The notes below the pieces were generated by a model. The model was not told the origin of the DNA, ran no database searches, and saw only the letters and a list, made by a program, of their open reading frames with translations. Source: Ophiosphaerella korrae (taxonomy: Eukaryota; Ascomycota; Dothideomycetes; Pleosporales; Phaeosphaeriaceae). From it: a DNA stretch of 64,000 nt. The translations under genes and the position numbers were made by a program. The DNA lies in the NCBI GenBank assembly GCA_028456385.1, contig JALNQF010000009.1, positions 496,001 through 560,000 of the forward strand. Direction: 5' to 3'. Shown piece by piece: positions 34,201 through 46,233 of the stretch (positions are counted from its first letter, which is position 1; each line of letters begins with the position of its first letter).

Positions 34201-37200
34201 AGATAGACTATAAAGAGTAAAGATCTTTACAAAACTAGATATCTAAAATACCTACTACTAGATTAGAATTAAGAAAGGTAATAAGTAGAAAATAGTATTT
34301 AGAATATAGTATAAACTATATAAATATTTAGTTATACTATTTAGCTTAATAAATATACTAGTAGTATTCTAAGAAAGGATTAATATAGTATTAAGAGAAT
34401 ACTTAGATATATTTATATTTATATACTTAGATAATATCTTTATATTCTTAGAAATAGAGGAAGAACACGTATAATATATATATAAAGTACTAGAGAAACT
34501 AGTAGAAAATAAACTATTCTTTAAGATAAGAAAATACAAATTCTATATAAAAGAAATAGACTTCCTAGGATTTATTATAGAACTAGGAAAAATTAAGATT
34601 AACCTAGAAAAGATTAGGTTAATTAACGAATAGCTAACACTAAAAAACCTAAAGGAGGTATAGTAATTTTACAGGCTAGCTAACTTTTATAGAAAGCTAA
34701 TAATAAAATACTCTAAAGATATAGAACTAATAATAAGGCTTATAAAAAAAGATATACTCTTTAAATAAATAAAGGAATGTAACAAAGTATTTAAGAGGAT
34801 TAAATAAAAGTTTATAGAAAACCTAGTTATTAGAATATACAACCTAGACCTACTAGTAATAGTAAAAACAGACGTATCTAACTTAGTCTATAGAATAGTA
34901 CTAATACAAGAAGACCTAGAGACTAGAAAAGAATATTTAGTTAAATACTTCTCTAAGAAGATAAAAATAGTAGAACTTAATTACTTAATCTATAATAAAG
35001 AGATACTAGTAATCTATAAAGTATTTAAATAATAGAGAGTATACTTACAAGGAGTAAAGTAATAGATAAAAGTCTATATAGACTATAAAAATCTTATAAG
35101 ATTTATAATAACTAAGGAGTTTTTATAATACTATATATAATAGTAGGAGTTCCTATTAATATTTAATATAGAAATTATATATATAAAAGGGAAAGACAAC
35201 TAGTTTATAGATACTCTTAGTAGAAGACTAGACTTACAAGAAGAGGTAAGTACTACTAGTATAGTTCTAGTTAAGAATAAAGAAGGATACTTAGTTCTAA
35301 ATATACCTAAAATAGCTATAATAGTTAAGAGAATAAGTAGCGAGCTAAACAAATAGATTTAGAAAATAACGTAAGAAATAGCTAAAGAAATAAAGAAACT
35401 AGAGATCTAAGAAGGATTCGTAAAAGCCTATAGAAGAATATATATTCTAAAGAAGATTTAAAGAGAATTTATAAGATAATTCTATAAATTACTAGTATAT
35501 AGTTACTAAAGAATTAATAAAATATTAGATAGACTACTAAGAGACTACTATATTCTAAAAGTAAGATAACTAGTAATAGAAGTATTACAAGACTATATAG
35601 AATACTATAGAAATAAATATAGTAGATACGTACTATATAGAATACTATAACTAGTAGAAGTACTAGAATAACTATAGAGAGTTATTACAATAGACTTTAT
35701 TATAAAGCTACCTAAGTCTAAAGACCTAATATTAAGAGTTAAGTATAATAGAATTCTAATAATAGTAGATAAACTTATAAAGTACTCTTACTTTAAACTA
35801 TATAAAGAAAAAAGTAGGATAGAGGTTACTATATACTAGGTTCTAAGAACTATAATTAGTTAATATAGACTACTAGATAAGATTATTATAGATAGAGATA
35901 TACGATTTATATTAAAACTATAGGAAATAATAATAGTGTAATTAGGAATTAAATATATAATGTCTATAGTATACTATCTATAGATAAATAGATAGTTAGA
36001 ATAAATAAATTAGATAGTAGAATAGTACTTAAGATACTACTTTAACTATAACTAGAATAACTAGGTATAACTACTACTTATAGTATAGTTAGCATATAAT
36101 AGCGCAAAGAATATAGTAATAAGAGTATTACTTTTCTTTATAAACTATAGATTTAAGCCTAACGTATACTAGATACTAAGAAATTAGATATCTTAGTCTC
36201 TAAAAGGAGAAAACTTCGCTAATAAACTTAAAGATATATATAATTAATTAAGATAGGATATAGAATTCCTATATAATTATATAGTAAAGTACTATAACAA
36301 GAAGTATAAAAAAGGACCTTAATTTAAAGAGAGAGAAAAAGTATAGTTAACTAGAAAGAATATTAAAAGTAAGTAACCTAGCTTAAAATTAGACTATATT
36401 AAAATAGGACTATATAAAATTAAGAAAGAAGTTACACTAGTTATATTTAAACTAAAGCTACTAAATAAGATAAAGATATACCTAATATTCTATATAGCTC
36501 TACTAAAACAAGTACTATAAAATATAGAACTACTAGTATACAAAGTAGAAACGTATAGAGAATAAGAAGAATAAGAAGTTAAGAAAATCTTAGCGTACTA
36601 GTTCTATAATAGAAGAAACTACTACTTAGTAGAATAGATAAGTATAGATAAAAAAGGACAACTATAAGAGAAAATATAGGAACTAGAAAATAACCTTAAT
36701 TACTCTAAGAAACTAGAAGAGTTCTAAAGTTAAAACCCTCTAGAACGCCTAGTAGTAAACTAAGAGAATTAATATTACTACTAATAGATAGAGAGATAAT
36801 AAAAATATCTAATATAGGATCTACTATAGTAAACGCTTTATTTAAGTCTAGCTTAGCTTCTAGAGCTACTAACTATTTAGTTAACTTTTTATTATTTAAG
36901 GCCTTTATCTTATAAAGATAAAAGAGATAAGCTTAATTCTTTACTAGCTTACTCTACGCAAGCTCTTAGATCTACTTACACTTAGCTTTAGCCTCTATAA
37001 TTTAAGATAGTAATTTCTCTTAAGTCTAGTTAATAGCTTTCCCTATTATTATTAAGCCTAGACGTAAGAATAAGTATAATAAACGTATACTTAGAAAGAG
37101 AGATACTAGATATATTATAGGAACTACGTATATTTATATAGATATATACTTTATAAGCTCTACTATTATTTATAGAAATAATATAAAGAAGAGACTTAGG

Positions 37201-37401
37201 ATTTAATTTAAGAGAAGTATAACAAGAATAAAGAAATATTTTAATACTATTACGTAATACGCAATTAGTAAGAAGATAGTAATAATATATAGATAAAATA
37301 GGTATAAAGGAAGATAAAGAACTCTACATTAATAAGGAAACTAGACTAATAACTTTAGCTCTAAGATAAAGAAATAAAGAACTACTTAGAAGAAGGAATA
37401 G
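31264..37401 (+). pseudogene. R3 gag-pol and post-pol segment (RIP-dead)
   Basis: First former CCHC knuckle at 32234-32275, reverse-transcriptase box YLDN at 34424-34435, RNase H, integrase (about 35470-36040), chromodomain ending about 36727. A ~670-bp post-pol segment follows, then a purine-rich tract (GAAGAAGGAATAG) directly before the LTR boundary, which is where R4 inserted. No usable frame remains. Confidence 0.85.
37397..37401 (+). repeat. TSD of R4, left copy (AATAG)
   Basis: Duplicated at 44414-44418; it is also the last 5 bp of R3's polypurine tract, so R4 sits exactly at R3's internal/3'-LTR boundary. Confidence 0.9.
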
Positions 37402-37823
37402 TATAACAGGCCTCCTATCGTCGACTATAGGTGCCTATCTAGGTAGTTAGTAGATTAAGAGATAATAATAAAAGTTCGTGTTAGGATCTACAATAACTAT
37501 AAATAATAGAAGATATTTTGTAACTATCTTGTATTAGCGTTCTATAGTTAAAAGATTAAATTACTAATACTATCCTAATAATACGTATTACTAATAACTA
37601 TATACTTGTTGTAATCTGTAATCTATATTTGCTAAGATTAATAGATTATAGATTAGCTTAATCTACAATCTACTACTACTAAGAGTCTATAGATTATAGA
37701 TTACTCTAGGTGTCCTAATTATACGTAGCTTCCTAGTTAGGCTTATAGCCTTTAGAATTGTATAGGACTAGGCTCGTAGGATTAATTAGTTCTATCTATA
37801 GTTCTTCTATTACTATTATAACA
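37402..37823 (-). repeat. R4 3' LTR (422 bp)
   Basis: Pairs with 43992-44413; TG...CA-type ends, element-sense start TGTTATAATAG here and TGTTACAATAG in the partner. Differences between the two LTRs are overwhelmingly transitions. Confidence 0.9.
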
Positions 37824-38513
37824 CTATCTCCTCTTCTAAGTAGGCTCTCGTTTATCTATCCTAGAGCTAAGGTTATTAATCTTATTTCTTTGTCGATATA
37901 GAGTTCTTTATCCTTCCTAATACCTATTTTATCTACGCGTCGTCGCTATCTTCTTACTAATCGTGTATTGCGCAATAGTATTAAAATATTTCCTTGTTCT
38001 TATTGTACTTCTCTTAAGTTAAACCCTAAATCTCTTCTTTGTATCGTTTCTATAAATAATAGTAGGGCTTACAAGGTATATATTTGCGCGAATATACGTA
38101 GTTCTTATAATATACCTAGTGTTTCTCTTTCTAAGTGTATATTTATTACACTTATTCTTACGTCTAGGCTTAACGATAATAGGGAAAGCTATTAACTAAA
38201 CTTAAGAGAAATTACTATCTTAAATCGTAGAGGCTAAAGCTAAGCGTAAGCGTATCTAGGAGCTTGTGTAGAGTAAGCTAGTAGAGAATTAGGCTTGTCT
38301 CTCTCGTTTTTATAAGATAAAGGCCTTAAATAATAAGAAATTAGCTAAGTAGTTAGTAGCTCTAGAAGCTAAGCTAGATCTAGATAAAGCGTTTAGTATT
38401 GCTATAGTAGGTCCTACGCTAGACGTCCCTATCGTCTCTTTATCTATCGTTAGTAATATTAATTCTTTTAGTTTGCTACTAGGCGTTCTAGAGAGTTTTA
38501 ATTTTAGAACTCC
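37824..38513 (-). other. Post-pol segment of R4 with antisense open frame
   Basis: About 690 bp between the chromodomain and the 3' LTR, with counterparts in R1, R2, R3, R5 and R6. It is not an LTR and shows no gag-pol domain. On the strand opposite to the element, 37968-38195 stays open for 75 codons; a further stretch reading KRKRIQEL...FYKIKALNNKKLAKQLVALEAK (Lys/Leu/Glu-rich, coiled-coil-like) lies in another antisense frame at about 38240-38390. It may be an extra ORF or a structural region; I cannot assign it. Confidence 0.5.
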
Positions 38514-41500
38514 TCTAATTTCTTAGAGTAATTAAGATTATCCTCTAGTTCCTATGTTTCTTCCTATAGTTGCCCTTTTTCGTTCGTACCTATCTATTTT
38601 ACTAGGTAGTAGTTCCTACTATTATAGAACTAGTATTATAGGATTTCTTTAACTTCCTATTCTTCTTATTCTCTATATATATCTACTTTGTATACTAGTA
38701 GTTTTACTTCTTGTAATACTTGTTCTAGTAGAGCTATATAGAATATTAGGTGTATCTTTATCTTACTTAGTAGCTTTAGTCTAAATATAACTAGTAAGAT
38801 TTTCTTCTTAATTTTGTATAGTCCTATCTTAACGTAGTCTAGTTTTAAACTAGGCCGTTTACTTTTAATATTCTTCTTAACTAACTATACTTTTTCTTCC
38901 TCTCTAAATAGGGGTCCTCTTTTATATTTCTTATTATAGTACTTTACTATCCTATTGTGTAGGAATTCTACGTCCTATCTTAGTTAGTTATGTATGTCTT
39001 TAAGTCTATTAGTAAAGTTTTCTCCTCTTAGTAACTAAGATATCTAATTTCTTAGTGTCTAGTATATATTAGGTTTAAATCTATAGTTCGCGAAGAAGAG
39101 TAATACTTTTATTACTATATTCTTTGCGCTGTTGTATACTAACTATACTATAGGTAGTAACTATACCTAGTTGTTTTAGTTGTAGTTAAGGTAGTATCTT
39201 AGATACTATTCTACTATCTAGTTTATTTGTTCTAATTATCTATCTATTTGTAGGTAGTATACTATAGATATTACGTACTTAATTCCTAATTACGCTATTA
39301 TCGTTTCCTATAGTTTTAATATAAATCTTACATCTCTATCTATAATAATTTTGTCTAGTAGTCTATATTAACTAATTATAGTTCCTAGAACCTAGTATAT
39401 AGTAACCTCTATCCTACTTCTCTCTTTATATAGTCTAAAGTACGTATACTTTGTAAGTTTATCTACTATTATTAGGATTCTATTGTATTTAACTCCTAAT
39501 ATTAGGTCCTTAGACTTAAGTAATTTCGTAATAAAGTCTATTATAATAACTCCCTATAGTTGTTCTAGTACTTCTACTAGTTATAATATTCTATATAGTA
39601 TATGTTTATTATATTTATTCTTTTAGTACTCTATATAGTCTTGTAGTACCTCTATTACTAGTTATCTTACTTTTAAGATATAGTAATCTCGTAGTAACCT
39701 ATCTAGGGTCTTATTAATTCCTTAGTAACTATATACTAGTAATTCGTAAAACTATTATATAAATTCTCTCTAGATTTTCTTTAGAATATATATTCTTCTA
39801 TATGCTTATATAAATCCTTTATAGATTTCTAGTTCTTCTATTTCTTTAGATACTTCTTATATTATTTTCTAAATCTATTTGTCTAGCTCGCTACTCTTTC
39901 TTTTAAGTATTACAGCTATTTTAGGTGTATTTAGGACTAAATATCCTTCTTTGTTCTTAACTAGAACTATACTAGTTACGTTTACTTCTTTTTATAAGTC
40001 TAGTCTTCTACTAAGGGCGTCTATAAATTAGTTGTCTTTTCCTTTTATATATATAATTTCTATATTAAATATTAATAGGTATTCCTACTATCTTGTATAG
40101 CGTTGTAACAATTCTTTATTTATTATAAATCCTATAAGATTCTTGTAATCTATGTAGACCTTTGTCTAGTATCTTGCTCCTTATAGGTATACTCTCTATT
40201 ATTTAAATACTTTATAGATTACTAGTATCTCCTTGTCGTAAATTAAGTAGTTAAGTTCTACTATCTTTATTTTCTTAGAGAAGTATTCGACTAAGTATTC
40301 TTTTTTAGTCTCTAGGTTTTCTTATATTAGTACTATTCTATAGACTAAATTAGATACGTCTATTTTTACTATTACTAGTAGGTCTAGGTTATATATTCTA
40401 ATAACTAGGTTTTCTATAAACTTCTTTTTAATCTTATTAAATACTTTGTTGCATTCCTTTATCTATTTAAATAGCGTGTCCTTTTTTATAAGTCTTATTA
40501 TTAGTTCTATATCTTTAGACTATCCTACTATTAACTTTCTATAAAAGTTAGCTAGCCTATAAAATTACTATACTTCCTTTAAGTTCTTTAGTGTTAGCTA
40601 TTTATTAATTAATCTAATCTTTTCTAGGTTAATCTTGATTTTTCCTAGTTTAATAATAAATCTAAGGAAATCTATTTTCTTTGTATAGAATTCGCATTTT
40701 CTTATTTTAAGAAATAGTTTATTTTCTACTAATTTCTTTAGTACTTTGTGTACGTGTTATACGTGTTCTTCTTCTATTTCTAAGAATATAAGGATGTCGT
40801 CTAAGTATATAAATATAAATATATCTAAGTACTCTCTTAGTACTATATTAATCCTTTCTTAGAATGCTGCTAGTATATTTATTAAGCTAAACAGTATAAC
40901 TAAGTATTTGTATAGTCTATACTATATTCTAAACGCTATTTTCTATTTATTACTTTCTTTAATTCTAATCTAATAGTAGGCGTTTTAGATGTCTAGTTTT
41001 GTAAAGATCTTTACTTTTTGTAGTCTATCTTATATTTTATCTATTTGTAGTAGTAGGTATTAGTTCTTGTTTATAATTACGTTAGTTTTTCTAAAATCTA
41101 CGTAGGGCCTTTTATTATTTGTTCCTTTTTTATCTATAAATATAAGTCTATATACTACTAAGGATTTAGATTCTCTTATCTATCTTTTTTTTATTGCAGT
41201 CTAAATAAACGCTTATTTAATCTTAGATTCTTCTTCTATTTTTTAGTAGACTAGGCTCTATCCTAAGTTTCTTCCTTCTTCTAGTTCTATTACTAAGTCC
41301 TATAGTTAATATTCTAGAAGGTAGTCTTCTAGCTCTATAAGCTATTCTTCCTATTTCTTGTATTCTTCTAGGAATTCTCTTTTGTAGGTGCTTATGTTAG
41401 CTTTTAACGTATTAGTTTTACTATAACTAATTTTCCCTATTCTCTAATTAACGTGTAGGTTAGTTATTTGTAACTATAGTATACCTAATATTATATCTTG

Positions 41501-43991
41501 CTTGTTATTAATTATTATTATATCTATAACTATATTTTTAATTGTTATCCCTTCTAATTTAAGCGTAGAGGGAACTATCTCGAACCTAATAGGTTCTTAG
41601 AATAGTTTTCCTTTAATCGTACTTAGTTGTTAAGAGTATTTCTTTGTTATATACTTTATTCTTTGTATTTCTACGAATTTCTTTAATATAAAGTTCCTTG
41701 TAGCTCTACTATTAATTATTAGTTATACTTTCTTCTCTTAGTATATACTTATTTTTATAATATATAGGCCTCTTATACCTTTTAACTATTCTTATTAAGG
41801 CTTTTTTATAAACTATCTATTTTTTTAAGGCTATAGCCCTATTTTAAGCTTATATTCTTTGTATTTTAGATATTTATTATATATATATTTATACTATAGT
41901 CCTCCTTAGACGCATTTCTTAGATAGTTTTAGGCTAGGTCTTACTACTACGTATCTATCTTCTAGGATTATTTTCTATCCTTAGATATCTTTTACTAGAA
42001 TTACTCTTGTATAGTCGTAGCCTTTTCTTCTTATAGGCTATATACTATTATTTGCTTTAGGGTTCCTATATATAATATAATTCTTATCTAAGTATAATAT
42101 CTATAATACTTTAAAGTGTGCTAGATACTTTAGATCTATTATCTTGTTATCTCCTTCCTAGTACTTATCTTTACTAGGTACGTCTATTATTAAGATATAG
42201 TATACTACTAGTACTCTTAGTATATAGGCTTTGTTAATCTATTACGTTTTTCTTATAAGGTACTACTACTCTTCTTATATAGGTATTTTTCTTATCGTAA
42301 CTATATATTATTTTATCTATTCTTAAAATAGTATAAACTTTATTTTCTTAGGATTGCGTTCTTTCTAGTCTTTATACGCTTCCTCTATACTTATAACTAG
42401 TAAGTATTTCTAAATAAACTTCTATTTTTTGTTTTATTTCTCTATATCTATTATTGTGTAGCTATTGTAGCTATATATTATTAGCTAGGTATACTCTATT
42501 CCTCTTATACTAACCTATTTCTTACTTTCTTATAGTCCTTTAGAGAAAGCTGTAGTAGTCTCTTTATCTAGTGCTAGTCCTTTAGCCTAGATTAATAGTA
42601 CTAGGGGCTCTTCTCTTTCTAAGTCTTCTATTAGTAGGTCTATTACTTAGGCTATTTCTTTTAGCTAAGCTTTTATTCTTTCTTTTATTACTACTACTCT
42701 ATATCTCTATTATAAGAAGTATCTTACTCTTTATTTACTAGAAAGATATATATAGTAGTTGTCTTTATAATAAAAAGTCTAATAGAGTATTATATATTGT
42801 ATTTCTTTACTCCTAGCTACTTTCTCTTAAGGTTTAGCCTATACTTATAGTGCTTCTTTCTTCTTTTTAGTTATTTTTAACTAAGTTTCTTTCTTTAGGT
42901 CCTTACTTTTATAGTCTTTTATAAAGTGTCCTAGTTTCCTATATTTATAATATACTATATCTTTCTTCTTTTATAAATAGTAGTCCTTTGCATAGTAGCC
43001 TTTCTTACTATAGTTAAAGTACGTAAAGTCTTTATTCTTCTTCTTTTTCTTATCCTTGTTAGCGTTAAGGATTATAGGGTCTCTAGCATCCTAGTTTCTA
43101 ATTTAGGTACTATACTTGTTCTTTTTCTATTCTTAAAGATTGTTATTAATTTAGATTACCTATTACTTTAGGGCTTCTAGTGTCCTTGGTTTCTCTATAT
43201 AGATTATTTCGTATCGTATTTTTAAATTTAGTCCTTGTTTAAATCGTAATATTAAGGCTAACTTGTTCTATTCTGTGTTTTAGGATAGTTACTTAAATTA
43301 TAATATATACTTAGGAACACTCTAGTTTTATATAAGCTTTTCTAGCTATTCTTTAGCTTATTATATAACGTCTATGTCTCTAAATACTACTCTTATTTGT
43401 TTAGTAAAGTATTTATAACTTCTAAAGATAGCTCTTGTCTTATCTTTTTAGGTTATTAGAGAATATATTGTGTAGTCTATCTAGTAGGGCTCGTACTATC
43501 TTATTACGTCTTCCTCGAGGTACAATCTAATGTATATTACCTTCTTTTCTTCTATATTAAAGTGTAGTACTTGTACATCTATCTAGAGTTATACTAATAC
43601 AATAAAGGGTCTTAATTTTTCTCTTATTCTATTAAACTTCTTAAGGATAGGTATCTTAGGTAGTTTCTTTATAGCACTTATTACTAGGCGTTGTATAATT
43701 AGCTCTATTTAATTCTACCCTTTAATAATAGCTTTAATCTATGCTTTATTCTATTTCGCGTAATTCTGTAGTTCTTTGTTCTACGTTTCTAAGGCGTTAA
43801 TTACTATTTTTATGTCTTCCTTATCTAAGATTAAGTTATTAATTTAGTCTTTAATTATTTCCTATATAGTACTATTAGACTTATAACTACTCTTAGGGGC
43901 TTTGCTTATTTTAGTTAAACTTTCTACTATTGTATTAGCTAGACTACGCGTTACTTACGCTTTGCTTCTTGTAATAACTAAATTAGCAAGG
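38514..43991 (-). pseudogene. R4 gag-pol (mutated, least damaged copy)
   Basis: Reading leftwards from 43991: gag, first nucleocapsid knuckle at about 42980-43022 (Cys already Tyr), protease region, reverse transcriptase with YLDD retained (40796-40807), RNase H, integrase, and a chromodomain ending near 38514. In-frame TAA/TAG codons remain frequent, so it cannot code for an active polyprotein, but far fewer sites are mutated than in R1-R3. Confidence 0.87.
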
Positions 43992-44413
43992 TATAATAGG
44001 CCTCCTGTCGTCGACTATAGGTGCCTATCTAGGTAGTTAGTAGATTAAGAGATAATAACAAAAGTTCGTGTTAGGATCTATAATAACTATAAATAATAGA
44101 AGATATTTTGCAACTATCTTGTATTAGCGTTCCGTAGTTAAAGGATTGAATTGCTAATGCTATCCTAATAATACGTATTACTAATAACTATATACTTGTT
44201 GTAATCTATAATCTGTGTTTGCTAAGATTAACAGATTATAGATTAGCTTGATCCGCGATCTACTACCGCTAAGAGTCTATAGATTATAGATTACTTTAGG
44301 TGTCCTAATTATACGTAGCTTCCTAGTCGGGCTTATAGCCTTTAGAATCGTATAGGACTAGGCTCGTAGGATCGATTGGTTTTATCTATAGTTCTTCTAT
44401 TACTATTGTAACA
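43992..44413 (-). repeat. R4 5' LTR (422 bp)
   Basis: Pairs with 37402-37823. Followed on the right by the TSD copy AATAG and then the R3 3' LTR. Confidence 0.9.
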
Positions 44414-44418
44414 AATAG

Positions 44419-44848
44419 TATTATAAGTGTAATAGAAGAAATTAAGATAGAGCTAATTAGTTCTAACTTAGGTACTAACAAAGTATAGGACAAGTAAAGT
44501 AATAATCTTAATTAGAAGATAATATATAATTAGAATACCTAGGGTAATCTATAATCTATAGACTCTTAGTATCTATAGATTATAGATTAGTATAATCTAT
44601 AATCTATTAGTCTTAGTAACTATAGATTATAGATTAAGATAAGTATATAGTTAGTAGTAATACGTATTATTAGGATAGTATTAGTAATTTAATCTTTTAA
44701 CTATAGAATACTAATACAAGATAGTTGTAAAATATTTTCTATTATTTAGAGTTATTGTAGATTAATATATAAGCTTTTAACTATTATCTCCTAATCTACT
44801 AACCTATATAGATAGGTACCTATAGTTAACAATAGGAGGCCTATTACA
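44419..44848 (+). repeat. R3 3' LTR (430 bp)
   Basis: Same length as the 5' copy. Followed by the TSD ACGCC and R2's post-pol segment. Confidence 0.88.
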
Positions 44849-44853
44849 ACGCC

Positions 44854-45511
44854 TAGTAGTAAACTAAGAGAACTAATATTACTACTATAAGATAGAGAGG
44901 TAATAGAAACACTTAATATAGGACTTACTATAATAATATTAAATACTTTATCTAAGTCTAGTTTAGCTTCTAGAGCTACTAACTATTTAGCTAATTTCTT
45001 ATTATTTAACGCCTTTATCTTATAAAGATAAGAGAGATAAGCTTAATTTTCTACTAGCTTACTCTATACAAGCTCCTAGATCTACTTACGCTTAGCTTTA
45101 GCTTCTATAATTTAAGATAGTAATTTCTCTTAAGTCTAGTTAATAGCTTTCCCTATTATTATTAAGCTTAGACGTAAGAATAAGTATAATAAACGTATAC
45201 TTAGAAAGAGAAATACTAGATACGTTATAAGAACTACGTATATTTATATAAATATATACTTTATAAGCCCTACTATTATTTATAGAAATAATATAAAGAA
45301 GAGACTTAGGGTTTAACTTAGAAGAAGTATAATAAAAATAAAGAAATATCTCTATACTATTATATAATACGTAATTAGTAAAGAGATAGTAATAATATAT
45401 AAATAAAATAACTATAGAGAGTAATAAAGAACTATAAATTAATAAAGAAAGTAAATTAATAACTTTAGCTTTAAGATAGATAAACTAGGATCTACTTAAA
45501 GGGAGAGATAG
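44854..45511 (+). other. R2 post-pol segment, continued after R3
   Basis: Collinear with R3 36744-37401 and the reverse of R4 37824-38513. Ends in a purine tract (AAAGGGAGAGATAG) right before the R2 3' LTR. Confidence 0.8.
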
Positions 45512-45803
45512 TATTATAGGCGTAACAAGAGAAATCAAGATAGAGCTAATTAATCCTAATTTAGATACTAATAAAGTATAGAATAAGTAAAGTAATAATC
45601 TTAATTAGGAGGCTATATATAATTAGGATACGTAGAGTAATCTATAATCTATTAGTCTTAGTAACTATAGATTAATAGATTATAGTAAGTATATAGTTAG
45701 TAAGATATATATTATTAGGATAGTATTAGTAATCTAATCTCTTAACTATAGAACGCTAATACAAGATAGTTATAAAATATCTTCTATTATTAATAGTTAT
45801 TAT
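45512..45803 (+). repeat. R2 3' LTR, left part (split by R5)
   Basis: Continues at 52813-52901. Lacks one ~48-bp TAATCTATAATCTAT unit present in the 5' LTR. Confidence 0.87.
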
Positions 45804-46233
45804 TATAACTAGCCTCCTATTATTAACTACAGGAGCCTATTTTAGAGAAGGTTAGTAGATTACAAGGTAATAATAAAGTTTATGTTAGGATCTATAATAA
45901 CTATAAATAATAGAAGATATTTTGTAACTATATTATATTAGCGTTCTATAGTTAAAGGATTAAATTACTAATACTATCCTAATAATATATATTACTACTA
46001 ACTATATACTTATTATAATCTATAATCTATAGTTACTAAGACTAGTAGATTGTAGATTATACTAATCTATAATCTATTAATACTAAAAGTTTATAGATTA
46101 TAGATTGTCTTAAGTATCCTAATTATATATAGTCTTTTAATTAAGATTATTACTCTACTTATCTTATACTTTATTAGTACTTAAGTTAAGACTAATTAGT
46201 TCTATCTTAATTTCTTTTATTACTCTTATAATA
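45804..46233 (-). repeat. R5 3' LTR (430 bp)
   Basis: Pairs with 52405-52807; retains the 27-bp segment deleted in the partner. Confidence 0.88.

Larger units (their letters stand above)
37402..44413 (-). mobile_element. R4: full-length chromovirus inside R3, least mutated of the nest
   Basis: LTRs 37402-37823 (3') and 43992-44413 (5'), both 422 bp; perfect 5-bp TSD AATAG. Total 7,012 bp. It keeps many more CA/TG dinucleotides than its hosts, agreeing with its being innermost and youngest on this branch. Confidence 0.93.
30834..44848 (+). mobile_element. R3: full-length chromovirus inside R2
   Basis: LTRs 30834-31263 and 44419-44848, both 430 bp (TATTATA...TATTATA/TATTACA). TSD ACGCC. Own length without R4 about 6,998 bp. 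Confidence 0.9.
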
